Below are positions 9,106 to 17,523 of a stretch of DNA of 32,936 nt, in pieces. The notes under the pieces are model-generated. The model had not been told where the DNA came from. It ran no database searches and saw nothing but the letters and a program-made list of their open reading frames with translations. Location: positions 1 to 32,936 of the forward strand of contig CAIWDF010000135.1 in assembly GCA_903911435.1 (NCBI GenBank). Direction: 5' to 3'. The DNA is from an uncultured Bacteroidota bacterium. GTDB taxonomy: Bacteria; Bacteroidota; Bacteroidia; 2-12-FULL-35-15. Position numbers and translations under genes: made by a program. The number at the start of each line of letters is the position of its first letter. Within the stretch, counting starts at the first letter, position 1.

Positions 9106-9315
9106 TCAATCGTTTGAACTATTTTGTTCTTGCTCTAGTATTTCTTGAACCCGCCCAATTTGTCTACTGTCAAGCATCACTTTTATTCCACGCGTATGAA
9201 AGGAGGCGCTCGTTAAAATGGCTCGTACCTTACCTCTGGTGCGTTTTCCTGTTCGCTGATCTTTCTTCAGCACAATGTCAACAACTTGTCCAAGTTTAAT
9301 ATTTTCCCTGAACAT
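9106..9315 (-). CDS. YwbE family protein
   Basis: A 69-residue protein resembling Bacillus YwbE: an N-terminal NIKLGQVVDIVLKKDQRTGK stretch, then GKVRAILTSASFH and GIKVMLDSRQIGRVQEIL. The family is small, soluble and of unknown function; its KOW/SH3-like beta pattern hints at nucleic-acid binding, which is inference. The open frame continues upstream to an ATG at 9378, but that would leave only 17 bases to the divergent gene at 9396 and adds residues not usual for the family. M at 9315 gives the expected length. Confidence 0.85.
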   Translation of the reverse strand: MFRENIKLGQVVDIVLKKDQRTGKRTRGKVRAILTSASFHTRGIKVMLDSRQIGRVQEILEQEQNSSND

Positions 9316-9362
9316 ATTTTTCGAATGAGGAGCATTTAAGTTCATATATGGGTAAAAATACT

Positions 9363-9370
9363 TATTTTTG
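9363..9370 (+). promoter_or_regulatory. Putative -7 promoter element of the PD40/SPOR gene
   Basis: TATTTTTG fits TAnnTTTG and lies 25 bases before the ATG at 9396. It falls inside the longer ywbE reading, which favours the shorter ywbE start. Confidence 0.4.
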
Positions 9371-9395
9371 GCTATCATAAAATAAATAGGAAGTT

Positions 9396-11447
9396 ATGAA
9401 AAAGATATTATTGATAGTTTTATTATCATTTTTGATGTTTGAAGGTTACTCTCAAAGTACTATGAAGACAAGAAAGTGGCGCCAAACAGAACAAGATAGT
9501 TTAGCGAAAGCACAAGCTATTTTCGAATCAAAAAATTATTTGGTGGCCTTATCATTTTTTGAAAAAATCCTTGCCAACCATCCTACAGAGTTGTACCTAC
9601 GATATGCCGTTGGAATTTGCGGACTATATCGAAGTGACATGCATGAGAAATCGTTAGAATATCTAACGGAGGCTTATTCTAAAAGTAAAAAAATAAATGC
9701 TATAAATTATGATTTAGCGAGAGCACAGCATTATAGTGGAAAATTTGATGACGCATTGGCAAATATTGACTTGTACTTAAAGCAGAAAAATCTTACGGTA
9801 ATGGAGAAAAAAGATGCTCTACTATTGCAAGATTTTTGTAACAATGGAAAAGCGATTGTTACTACTCCCCTATCAGCAAAAATTGAAAATGCAGGAAAAA
9901 CAATAAACACAGCAAATTCAGAATATTCACCAGTAATTTCATCTGACGAATCGTTGATGATGTATACCTACGTGGGTGAAGAAAGTACTGGAGGAAAACA
10001 GGATGAAATGAATCGGCCGGATACGCTTGGAAGTTACAATGAAGATATTTTTATTACATCAGGTGAAAATGGCAAATGGGGTAAACCGAAAAATATTGGA
10101 GAAAACATCAATACAAATTTGAACGATGCAACTGCTGGCATTTCGAATGATGGACAAAAACTATTCGTTTATAGAGACGATGGTACTGATGGAGGAGACA
10201 TCTATATGAGTGTTTTAAGTGGAAACGTTTGGTCAGTTCCTGAAAAATTAAGAGGAGATGTGAATACCATTTCATGGGAAGGGAGTGCATCTCTTTCTGC
10301 TGACGAAAAAACACTATACTTTTCCAGTGAGCGTCCAGGAGGCTTAGGTGGACGCGACCTTTATAGGGCAAGTCTTTTGTCGGATGGCTCTTGGGGTAAT
10401 GTTCAAAATTTAGGATTGGATATTAATACCACTTACGATGATGATGCCCCGTTTATTCATCCTGATGGGAAAACGCTTTACTACAGTACAATGGGCATTA
10501 GAAGTATGGGATACAACGACATCTTTGTTACTCGTTTTAATGTCGCTGATTCTTCATGGACTAAACCTGAAAATATTGGATACCCTATAAACACTGCAGA
10601 TGATGACAAATTTTTTGTTCTATCGGCTGATGGGAAACATGGTTATTATTCGTCTGCAAAATTAGGAGGGTTTGGTCAACAAGATATATACTCGGTGGAA
10701 ATGCCTACAAACGTTGCAAAACCAATTGTTCAAACTGTTAAGGGAATAATAACTCTTGATGATAAACCGAAAGAAGTTGCGTTTCAGGTTGACATAACCA
10801 ATAAGAACAAAAACTTTGGAAGCTTCCATTCCAATTCATTATCTGGGAAATATCTTGTAAATGTAGTGCCTGGCAACAATTATAAATTCACTTTTAAATT
10901 GAAAGGTTATCCTGATCAAGAAAAGACCATTGACGCTTCCAATATTAAGTCCTACACCGAAACCGTAATCAATATTAACTTTGTAACTAAGATAGATACT
11001 GCATTGGCAAGTGAAGTAATAGCTAATGCTGGTGGGATTAACAATAACGTTGACGGGAAAGACGCTAATTCGAGCAAAAACGACAAGTCAGTTTCTGCTG
11101 CTAAAATAGATAAAACGACAGCTATTGAAACAAAAGTAGCAAGCAAATTGGGCAATGTATCCAAAGAAGGACTTGTGTTTAAAATTCAAATTGGCGCATT
11201 GAAATCTCCTGAGAAATTTAACATTGGTAAGCTGAGTGGACTCGGTAAGGTTGAAAAGAAACTGCTTGATGATGGATTAACTCGAGTTACTATTGGTTCA
11301 TACAAAACGCTGAACGAAGCGCTTGATTTCAAAAAGAAGGTAAGAACTAGTGGATTTCCAGATGCTTTTGTAACAGCTATCTATAATGGAAAACGAGTTT
11401 ACTTAACAGAATTGGAGACTATGGGAATAATAAAACTTGATAAATAA
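9396..11447 (+). CDS. Secreted TPR / PD40 beta-propeller protein with C-terminal SPOR domain
   Basis: A 683-residue envelope protein. Domains in order: Sec signal peptide (1-19, ending GYS before Q); TPR-like helices at about 30-150; five PD40/WD40-like blades at about 170-445, with repeats such as LSADEKTLYFSSERPGG and HPDGKTLYYSTMG; a carboxypeptidase-regulatory-like beta domain at about 450-530; a low-complexity Ser/Asn/Lys linker; and a SPOR domain at about 593-675. The first four domains follow the order of the T9SS protein PorE and related OmpA-family proteins, but the usual C-terminal OmpA peptidoglycan domain is replaced by SPOR, which in known cases binds denuded septal glycan. So it probably sits in the periplasm bound to peptidoglycan. 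It converges on another PD40 gene through a bidirectional hairpin. Confidence 0.85.
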   Translation: MKKILLIVLLSFLMFEGYSQSTMKTRKWRQTEQDSLAKAQAIFESKNYLVALSFFEKILANHPTELYLRYAVGICGLYRSDMHEKSLEYLTEAYSKSKKINAINYDLARAQHYSGKFDDALANIDLYLKQKNLTVMEKKDALLLQDFCNNGKAIVTTPLSAKIENAGKTINTANSEYSPVISSDESLMMYTYVGEESTGGKQDEMNRPDTLGSYNEDIFITSGENGKWGKPKNIGENINTNLNDATAGISNDGQKLFVYRDDGTDGGDIYMSVLSGNVWSVPEKLRGDVNTISWEGSASLSADEKTLYFSSERPGGLGGRDLYRASLLSDGSWGNVQNLGLDINTTYDDDAPFIHPDGKTLYYSTMGIRSMGYNDIFVTRFNVADSSWTKPENIGYPINTADDDKFFVLSADGKHGYYSSAKLGGFGQQDIYSVEMPTNVAKPIVQTVKGIITLDDKPKEVAFQVDITNKNKNFGSFHSNSLSGKYLVNVVPGNNYKFTFKLKGYPDQEKTIDASNIKSYTETVININFVTKIDTALASEVIANAGGINNNVDGKDANSSKNDKSVSAAKIDKTTAIETKVASKLGNVSKEGLVFKIQIGALKSPEKFNIGKLSGLGKVEKKLLDDGLTRVTIGSYKTLNEALDFKKKVRTSGFPDAFVTAIYNGKRVYLTELETMGIIKLDK

Positions 11448-11460
11448 TCAAAGTTTTATT
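11429..11460. terminator. Bidirectional terminator between convergent PD40 genes
   Basis: aataaaacttgat (11429-11441) pairs with atcaaagttttatt (11447-11460) with one bulge and a 5-base loop. A/T runs on both outer ends suit termination in both directions. The hairpin covers both stop codons. Confidence 0.7.
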
Positions 11461-12361
11461 CAGCAACAATTGCCAACTTGTTGCCTTCGCGATTTATTGC
11501 AATTCTCGAAATGTTTTTTATTCCTATTCCTGATAAGTCTATAATCGATTTTTCAACACTTTGATTCGGAAATAAAGTGAATATTTTAGATTTTAAGCCA
11601 TTAAGTAAAGCAGGTTCTTTAGAATTAAGAAAGGTGAAATCTTCACTTTTTAATTTTTGAACTTTCTCTTCTCCTTCCTTCACGCTTCTAGGGTATGTTG
11701 TTAATAAAATACCCGCATCAGATTGCTTTTGGGTGTAGTAAAGTCGCCCATCTCTCTCAATCATACACCTACCAACATTGCTTTTAACAACAACAGTCTT
11801 TCCTGAATTCACATTCACGACTTCCAAAGTTGGCGGCTCTGTGATTAAAATTAATGCCAAGCTATCTTTAGAAATCCAGCGATAGTATCCTATAGAATCA
11901 ATATCATTAAGTACCAAATTTGCTTTCCCTCCTTTTATTGGGAACTTCCACAATCGTTGAACACTGTCTGGCTCGACCATTACAACTGAAATACTTTTTC
12001 CATCTGGTGTAAATGCAGGTGAATATTCGCTAGTAGGAGTGAATGTAAGCCGTGATGTTTGTTTTGACACTAAATCAAACTTGTAAATATCTGCTTGATT
12101 GTCCTCTCTAATGGATGTGTAAAGAAGATACTTCCCATCAGGAGAAAAGACTGGCTGATTGTCGTATCCAGAACGAGTGGTAATGTTTACAGGGTTTCTG
12201 AGAACTATACTATCTTGAGATTTATCAATGTCTAACAACCAAATATCAGTATTGGGCAATTGGGCACAAGCAGTGGTAATGGCAAAAAATAAAATAAAGT
12301 AAACTATAAATGTTTTGAAAATATGTCCACTGTTTATGTGAGATGGTATTCCCGATTTCAT
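11456..12361 (-). CDS. Secreted TolB-like PD40 beta-propeller protein
   Basis: A 301-residue exported protein with a hydrophobic signal segment ending ATTACA before Q, followed by a propeller. TolB-like repeats include NQPVFSPDGKYLLYTS and YSPAFTPDGKSISVV; later blades are more diverged, and the last is REGNKLAIVAE. There is no OmpA, TPR or sorting domain, so it is probably a free periplasmic or lipid-independent binding protein. The open frame extends to 12406, but a GATATTTG promoter-like element at 12384-12391 lies inside that extension; M at 12361 follows it closely and keeps a good signal peptide. The partner or ligand is unknown. Its closeness to the other PD40 gene suggests a shared envelope theme but the two are transcribed separately. 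Confidence 0.75.
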   Translation of the reverse strand: MKSGIPSHINSGHIFKTFIVYFILFFAITTACAQLPNTDIWLLDIDKSQDSIVLRNPVNITTRSGYDNQPVFSPDGKYLLYTSIREDNQADIYKFDLVSKQTSRLTFTPTSEYSPAFTPDGKSISVVMVEPDSVQRLWKFPIKGGKANLVLNDIDSIGYYRWISKDSLALILITEPPTLEVVNVNSGKTVVVKSNVGRCMIERDGRLYYTQKQSDAGILLTTYPRSVKEGEEKVQKLKSEDFTFLNSKEPALLNGLKSKIFTLFPNQSVEKSIIDLSGIGIKNISRIAINREGNKLAIVAE

Positions 12362-12383
12362 GCTTGAAATTTTAAAAGTAAAA

Positions 12384-12391
12384 CAAATATC
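12384..12391 (-). promoter_or_regulatory. Putative -7 promoter element of the TolB-like gene
   Basis: GATATTTG on the minus strand matches TAnnTTTG except at the first base. The same tGATATTTGt is found before mutY at 14213. Confidence 0.35.
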
Positions 12392-12475
12392 AGATTTCAT
12401 TGTCAATTAAAATATCGAGGAATCTTAAATCACAATACCCATAATAATTTAAAAAATTAAGAATGAGACAAAAGT

Positions 12476-13027
12476 TTAGTTAGTACATGTAAAAATAAAA
12501 GCTGGAGGGAGGTTAATTGGAGTAAAATTCAAATCAACTCTTCTAAACGTTTTTCTAAGTTTTGTGTAAGCGTTCAATGAATACTGATATTGTATAAATG
12601 CTCCTTTGGGAGTTAGTACACTCTTTGCAATTTTCAAGATTTTACGAACAACTAAATTAGGTATTAGGGTGAAAGGAAGCGAAGAAACGATATAATCAAC
12701 CTTGCTAATATTTTGGCTTTGTAAATACAATTCGAGATTTTCAGCGCTGTCACCTATAATTTTGATGCGTGAGTCATCAATATTCCTAAGTTTTTCGCAG
12801 AATTCTTTATTAATTTCAAACACTATCAAAATTGCATTCTGAGGCATTCGATTCAGAAGCTCATGTGTAATAGTTCCTATTCCTGGACCAAATTCCACAA
12901 TGCATTTCACCTTACTGAAATCAATAGGATCAATCATTTTCTTAACCAAGAATTTAGAACTTGGAGCTACGGCACCAATATGGATTCCTTGTTTGATTAC
13001 TTCTGAAAAAAAGTTTCTTGATTTCAT
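12476..13027 (-). CDS. PmtA-like SAM-dependent methyltransferase (phospholipid N-methyltransferase / rRNA adenine methyltransferase-like)
   Basis: A 183-residue class I methyltransferase. The N-terminal GIHIGAVAPSSKFL pattern, the SAM-binding VEFGPGIGT at about residues 44-52, the acidic VFEINKEF, and IVSSLPFTLIP in place of a catalytic NPPY-type motif resemble the Rhodobacter PmtA phosphatidylethanolamine N-methyltransferase group, which shares its fold with KsgA/Erm enzymes. The short length also fits PmtA. It follows mutY by 52 bases on the same strand, with its own weak TTAATTTG element at 13049-13056. Activity on phosphatidylethanolamine is inference. Confidence 0.75.
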   Translation of the reverse strand: MKSRNFFSEVIKQGIHIGAVAPSSKFLVKKMIDPIDFSKVKCIVEFGPGIGTITHELLNRMPQNAILIVFEINKEFCEKLRNIDDSRIKIIGDSAENLELYLQSQNISKVDYIVSSLPFTLIPNLVVRKILKIAKSVLTPKGAFIQYQYSLNAYTKLRKTFRRVDLNFTPINLPPAFIFTCTN

Positions 13028-13079
13028 TGCCTAAGATTTAATTACATGCAAATTAAACAATAATTATTCAAAAATCACA

Positions 13080-14150
13080 CTAAGTTGATAATTGTTTTTC
13101 CTTATTTATCAGATAAAGTTCCACAAGCCTTGGTACCGCATACTTTTGTATCTCTTCTTGGTTTATTAAAATTGCAGAATTTGGACAAATCTTTTTTATT
13201 GGCGACAGACACTCTATTTCAATAAAACGCGCATAGATATGCTGATGACTTAAAATATGTTTATTGGCCTTCGTGATGGACGTCACATTGAATCTATTTT
13301 TCCCGAAGAACCTTTTCCATTCTGATGATGAGAACAATTCATCTTCTGTTTGTTCTTTTTCTGTTTCTATCACAGGGAAATCATAAAGATTGGTCCAAAT
13401 ATCTTTGTTGATTCTTTTGTTTATGACAACAAGGCGTTTTTGGTTCAGAACAATATAATTAAAATATCTATTTCTAACCTTAGTAGTTTTTGATTTCACA
13501 GGAAATGATGAAACACTTTTGTGTTGATGCGCAAAACACATTGCAATCAATGGACAATCTTCACAATTAGGAGACACCGGTTTGCATTGTATAGCACCAA
13601 ATTCCATGATGGCTTGATTGTGAATGGCAGGATGCTTTTCTGAAATTAATTCATTCGCAAGTAAACCAAATTCTTTCTTCCCTTGCGAACTGTCAATAGG
13701 AGTATCAATACCATAGACTCGGGCTAGCACTCTGTATACATTACCATCAACCACAGCATACGGTTGATTATACGCAAAAGAAGCGATAGCGGCAGCTGTA
13801 TAATCTCCAATACCCTTTAAAGACAGTATATCGACATGATTGCCTGGGAATTTCCCTTTATACTTGCTAACAATTATTTTAGCGGTTGTATGCAAATTTC
13901 TTGCTCTTGAGTAATAACCGAGGCCTTGCCAAAGTTTCATTACTTCTTCGTTCTCAGCCTTTGCTAAATGCTGAACAGTTGGGAAAGCCGAAGCGAATTT
14001 TAAATAATAGGCCAAACCTTGCTCCACTCTTGTTTGTTGAAGAATAATCTCAGACAACCATATTAAATAGGCATCATTTGTTTTACGCCAAGGCAAATCG
14101 CGTTTATTATTTTGATACCACTTAATTAATTTTTGTGAAAACGAATTCAT
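13080..14150 (-). CDS. mutY: A/G-specific adenine DNA glycosylase
   Basis: Removes adenine mispaired with 8-oxoguanine or guanine. The 356-residue protein has the HhH-GPD fold: catalytic E43 in QQTRVEQ, hairpin LKGIGDYTA at 111-119, and catalytic D135 in VVDGNV. The [4Fe-4S] loop cysteines are C189, C196, C199 and C205, with the exact C-x6-C-x2-C-x5-C spacing. The region after residue ~220 is the NUDIX-like domain that reads 8-oxoguanine. All key residues are present. A promoter-like GATATTTG lies at 14213-14220. The gene is divergent from the PlsC-like acyltransferase. Confidence 0.96.
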   Translation of the reverse strand: MNSFSQKLIKWYQNNKRDLPWRKTNDAYLIWLSEIILQQTRVEQGLAYYLKFASAFPTVQHLAKAENEEVMKLWQGLGYYSRARNLHTTAKIIVSKYKGKFPGNHVDILSLKGIGDYTAAAIASFAYNQPYAVVDGNVYRVLARVYGIDTPIDSSQGKKEFGLLANELISEKHPAIHNQAIMEFGAIQCKPVSPNCEDCPLIAMCFAHQHKSVSSFPVKSKTTKVRNRYFNYIVLNQKRLVVINKRINKDIWTNLYDFPVIETEKEQTEDELFSSSEWKRFFGKNRFNVTSITKANKHILSHQHIYARFIEIECLSPIKKICPNSAILINQEEIQKYAVPRLVELYLINKEKQLST

Positions 14151-14212
14151 TCTTCCTTGGGTTTATCCTAAAATTATTGATACATAAAACAATTAACATT
14201 GAGTTAAGTTGA

Positions 14213-14220
14213 CAAATATC
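14213..14220 (-). promoter_or_regulatory. Putative -7 promoter element of mutY
   Basis: GATATTTG on the minus strand, one mismatch to TAnnTTTG, 62 bases upstream of the mutY ATG. Confidence 0.35.
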
Positions 14221-14315
14221 ACTGAATTTTGAATTGAATCGAAAAAGTAATGAATATTTAAAGAAATAATTCTTCGTATTCTATTTTTACAATTTTAAAT
14301 TCTAATTTCGCAACC

Positions 14316-14894
14316 ATGTTTTTTCTCTTCGAACTTATATTTAATTTCCGTGGTTGGAAAGTCAAGCACTTTCTGCCACAAGACATTAAGAAATGTGTGA
14401 TTGTTGTTGCACCGCACACGAGTAATTGGGATTTCATATACGGCATGGGGACCGTGAGTATTATGAAATTGAATCAAACCTTTGTTATCAAAAAGGAGTG
14501 GATACGTTTTCCTTTTAAGCGATTTCTACTTGCATTAGGAGCAATGCCAATCGATAGAAACAAAAACAAATTTAGTGGCGAAAAAACCAGTGCTGTCGAT
14601 TCGATGGTTGAATTATTTAAAACACACGATGTGATGCGACTTGTGATAACTCCAGAAGGAACACGCTCGCGAGTTGAGAAATGGAAGACAGGTTTTTATT
14701 ATGTTGCCATAAAAGCAAAGGTTCCTCTTGCCTTGGCATATATTAACTACGAAAACAAAACAACCGGAATAGATAAAATAATATATCCAACTGGCGACTA
14801 TAAAAAGGACATGAAAGAAATTATGGACTACTATAAAAACATGAAAGGCAAGAACAATTCGAACTTTTCAATTGATGTTGAACTAGCTAAATGA
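14316..14894 (+). CDS. PlsC-like 1-acylglycerol-3-phosphate acyltransferase family protein
   Basis: A 192-residue acyltransferase of the glycerolipid family. The catalytic HX4D motif is HTSNWD with H34 and D39, and the acyl-acceptor phosphate-binding motif is TPEGTRSR with EGTR at 114-117. It is shorter than classical PlsC (about 240 residues) and starts with a brief hydrophobic segment, like the small acyltransferases common in Bacteroidota. It probably acts at the inner membrane on phospholipid or lipid A precursors; the substrate is not clear. It is divergent from mutY and has a weak TAATTTCG element just before its ATG. Confidence 0.85.
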   Translation: MFFLFELIFNFRGWKVKHFLPQDIKKCVIVVAPHTSNWDFIYGMGTVSIMKLNQTFVIKKEWIRFPFKRFLLALGAMPIDRNKNKFSGEKTSAVDSMVELFKTHDVMRLVITPEGTRSRVEKWKTGFYYVAIKAKVPLALAYINYENKTTGIDKIIYPTGDYKKDMKEIMDYYKNMKGKNNSNFSIDVELAK

Positions 14895-14911
14895 GTTTTT
14901 CTGAATCATCT

Positions 14912-15016
14912 TAGATTAATTTCTTTATTGATTTCTTCTTTCCTTCCAATAATGTTTGTCCAAGAAGAGTAACAGGTATACCTTTGCCACCAGCGATGTC
15001 CAGATATTGTCGTGTC
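14912..15016 (-). pseudogene. Possible remnant of a glutaredoxin/thioredoxin-like gene (C-terminal end)
   Basis: The minus strand reads TRQYLDIAGGKGIPVTLLGQ and then about 14 more, Lys-rich, residues to a TAA at 14912. The GG-x-GIPV-x-LLG stretch resembles the cis-proline loop and last strand of glutaredoxin-like proteins. An in-frame TAG lies immediately upstream at 15017-15019 and no start or N-terminal half is visible, so if real it is a decayed 3' end. It could be chance. The remainder of the 14895-15091 gap shows only a TATATCTTGC promoter-like stretch near 15064. Confidence 0.3.
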
Positions 15017-15091
15017 TAAATATTGATATTGTCTAAAATTACACCAACTCATTGATTAAAAGTTTATATCTTGCGTTTGAATTTAACAAGG

Positions 15092-15520
15092 ATGTTACAA
15101 CACAAAACAAAACCAACGATAGGACGCAGAGAAATTATTGATTTCCCTGACTTAGGCTTATTTTCTATAGAAGCCAAAATTGATACAGGAGCGTTCACTT
15201 CTGTACTTCACTGCCATGATATCAGAATAGAAAATGATATTTTGTATTTTAAATTACTAGACCCAAGTCACCCCGAATACAACGAAAAGGAACAACACTC
15301 TTCCGATTTTTTTCAAAAGGAAATAAAGAATTCGTTTGGCGAAACAGAAAACAGATACGTGATAAAAACAATTATTAAAATTGGGAACAAAAGAATAAAA
15401 GCATTAATTTCGCTTACCAATAGAGGAACGATGCGTTACCCTGTTTTGTTGGGTAGACGTTTTTTAAAGAATAAATTTATTGTGGATGTATCCCTTTTGA
15501 ATTGTATGGAATCGAAATAA
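15092..15520 (+). CDS. RimB-like protease (ATP-dependent zinc protease family, retropepsin-like fold)
   Basis: A 142-residue cytosolic protein with IGRREIIDFPDLG near the start, the aspartic-protease-like KIDTGAFTSVLH and the closing YPVLLGRRFL. This is the family often annotated as ATP-dependent zinc protease. In Pseudomonas the member RimB removes or cuts glutamate tails added by RimK, so despite the name it is not ATP-dependent. I choose ATG 15092; a TTG at 15071 is in frame but overlaps a promoter-like TATATCTTGC. It is followed by rimK 67 bases on, supporting a functional link. Confidence 0.85.
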   Translation: MLQHKTKPTIGRREIIDFPDLGLFSIEAKIDTGAFTSVLHCHDIRIENDILYFKLLDPSHPEYNEKEQHSSDFFQKEIKNSFGETENRYVIKTIIKIGNKRIKALISLTNRGTMRYPVLLGRRFLKNKFIVDVSLLNCMESK

Positions 15521-15587
15521 CATTTTTAAAATAAATAGTAATCATTTCAATTAACACAGTGTTTCATTTATCTAAAACTCAACTACT

Positions 15588-16475
15588 ATGAAAATAGCTA
15601 TCTTATCGCGAGGACCAAAACTCTACTCTACCCGAAGATTGGTGGAAGCAGCTGAACTGCGAGGACACGAAGTAATTGTTCTCGACCATTTGAAATGTGT
15701 GTTGGTTATTGAAAAAAGCAATCCTCACATCTTTTACGGTGGAAAAGAAGTGAAAGGAATTGACGCTATCATTCCACGTATTGGCACTTCTGTTACATTT
15801 TACGGAGCTGCTGTGGTTCGTCAGTTCGAACAGATGAAGGTATTTTCTTCTGTTGAATCACAAGCTTTAGTTCGTTCGCGAGACAAGTTAAGAAGCCTTC
15901 AATTGCTTGCAAAAGCAGGAATAGGAATGCCTAAAACTGCATTTGCTTCTGCTCCAAAGAACATCGATAGCGTGATAGAACAAGTGGGTGGTGCGCCTGT
16001 GGTGATAAAGCTTTTGGAAGGCACCCAGGGTATTGGTGTGATATTGGCAGAAACGCACAAATCAGCGAAGTCGGTGGTGGAATCTTTTCTTGCCTTGAAA
16101 GCAAACATTTTGGTTCAGGAGTTTATTAAAGAAGCCGGAGGTGCTGATATACGTGCATTTGTAGTGGATGGCAAAATAGTGGGAGCAATGAAACGCCAAG
16201 GATTGCCTGGCGAATTCAGAAGCAATTTGCATAGAGGAGGGAATGCTACCGTGTTAGAACTTACCAAAGATGAACGGGAAACCGCCATTAAATCGGCAAA
16301 AAAGTTAGGCCTTGCCGTAGCAGGTGTTGATATGCTTCAGTCTTCGCGTGGTCCGTTGGTGATGGAGGTGAACTCCTCGCCTGGACTAGAAGGAATAGAA
16401 GGCGCCACGGGTGTGGATATTGCTGGCAAAATCATTGAATATGTAGAACGTAATGAGTTTAATCACGAACCTTAA
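15588..16475 (+). CDS. rimK: RimK: ribosomal protein S6 / alpha-L-glutamate ligase
   Basis: A 295-residue ATP-grasp ligase that adds glutamate to the C-terminus of ribosomal protein S6 or makes poly-alpha-glutamate. The N-terminal [18 protein letters not shown], the [20 protein letters not shown]-binding loop at about 141-157, [18 protein letters not shown] at about 183-200, and the Mg-binding [14 protein letters not shown] at about 260-273 are close to E. coli RimK. Length is normal. It lies between the RimB-like protease and the M14-like enzyme, all in one orientation. Confidence 0.95.
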   Translation: MKIAILSRGPKLYSTRRLVEAAELRGHEVIVLDHLKCVLVIEKSNPHIFYGGKEVKGIDAIIPRIGTSVTFYGAAVVRQFEQMKVFSSVESQALVRSRDKLRSLQLLAKAGIGMPKTAFASAPKNIDSVIEQVGGAPVVIKLLEGTQGIGVILAETHKSAKSVVESFLALKANILVQEFIKEAGGADIRAFVVDGKIVGAMKRQGLPGEFRSNLHRGGNATVLELTKDERETAIKSAKKLGLAVAGVDMLQSSRGPLVMEVNSSPGLEGIEGATGVDIAGKIIEYVERNEFNHEP

Positions 16476-16512
16476 TTAATCTTTATTCCCTCAACAAATA
16501 CTGAACTACGCG

Positions 16513-17478
16513 ATGGAGTACGAAAACAAAACCATACGAATAAATGAAGTAAACATTGAACCAGGTAACTCCGCTCAAATAAGTTTGAACTGGTATCAAT
16601 TGCCAACGAAAGCTGTAATTGAAATTCCTATTTATGTTTTTCGCTCGAAAAATCCTGGGCCAACATTATTGATACAAGCAGGTATGCACGGTGACGAAAC
16701 GAACGGAATAGAAATCGTTCGTAGATTGATCACTAAGGAAGAAGTTCGTAACCCGCTTTGTGGGAGTGTGGTGGCTATTCCTGTTATCAACACCTTTGCG
16801 TTTCTATACGGCACTCGCGATTTGCCTGATGGCAAAGATTTGAATCGTTGTTTTCCGGGTAGCAAAAATGGTTCGTTGGGTAGTCGCATTGCCTACGACC
16901 TTACAAACGAAATTATTCCTCAAATCGACCTTGGGCTTGACTTCCACACTGGAGGAAAACAAATCAACAATTATCCGCAATTACGTTGCACGTTTGAAGA
17001 TGGTCGCTCGTTGGAGCTTGCAAAACAATTTGCACCGACCTACATTATTAATGCTCCTTTTCGTGATCAATCATATCGAAAGGAAGCCGCTAAGAACGGT
17101 AAACCTATTTTGGTTTTTGAAGGTGGCGAATCATCGCGCTTTCATTATCAATACATCAATGAAGGTGTGAATGGCTGCTTGCGATTGATGAAATATTTGA
17201 AGATGGTTGATGTGGATGTACGTGAGAATTCTTATTCGTTGGTGATTAAATCATCGTGGGTGAGAGCTCGATCATCAGGCATGTTTCATTGTACTAAAAC
17301 CAATGGTGTGCCTATTACTAAAGGTGAAGTGATTGGAGAAATCACCGACCCATTTGGAGAACAAATGGAGAAAATAACTGCTCCTCAAAATGGATTTATC
17401 ATTGCTATCAACACGCATCCGGTGATTAACCAAGGCGATGCGTTGATGCACATTGGCGTAGAAAAAAATTCGGACTAA
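16513..17478 (+). CDS. Succinylglutamate desuccinylase/aspartoacylase family (M14-like) zinc hydrolase
   Basis: A 321-residue zinc-dependent amide hydrolase. Zinc ligands are H59 and E62 in GMHGDE, and H145 in DFHTGG. The substrate-carboxylate-binding LNRCFPG (110-116) and the probable catalytic E203 in VFEGGE are present. The last ~90 residues form a beta-rich, lipoyl-like domain (ITAPQNGFII, then VINQGDALMHIG) typical of this subfamily. It follows rimK by 37 bases, a common neighbourhood. The substrate could be glutamate tails or an N-acyl amino acid; the link to RimK is inference from context. It converges on glycine C-acetyltransferase. Confidence 0.9.
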   Translation: MEYENKTIRINEVNIEPGNSAQISLNWYQLPTKAVIEIPIYVFRSKNPGPTLLIQAGMHGDETNGIEIVRRLITKEEVRNPLCGSVVAIPVINTFAFLYGTRDLPDGKDLNRCFPGSKNGSLGSRIAYDLTNEIIPQIDLGLDFHTGGKQINNYPQLRCTFEDGRSLELAKQFAPTYIINAPFRDQSYRKEAAKNGKPILVFEGGESSRFHYQYINEGVNGCLRLMKYLKMVDVDVRENSYSLVIKSSWVRARSSGMFHCTKTNGVPITKGEVIGEITDPFGEQMEKITAPQNGFIIAINTHPVINQGDALMHIGVEKNSD

Positions 17479-17479
17479 T

Positions 17480-17513
17480 ACTTGCACCATCAGTTTTGGC
17501 TGATGATACAAGT
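17480..17513. terminator. Hairpin between convergent genes, probable bidirectional terminator
   Basis: acttg pairs with caagt on the outside and catcag (17488-17493) with ctgatg (17500-17505) on the inside, around a ttttgg loop. There is no T-run, so termination strength is uncertain. Confidence 0.45.
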
Positions 17514-17523
17514 GTTCGACCTT

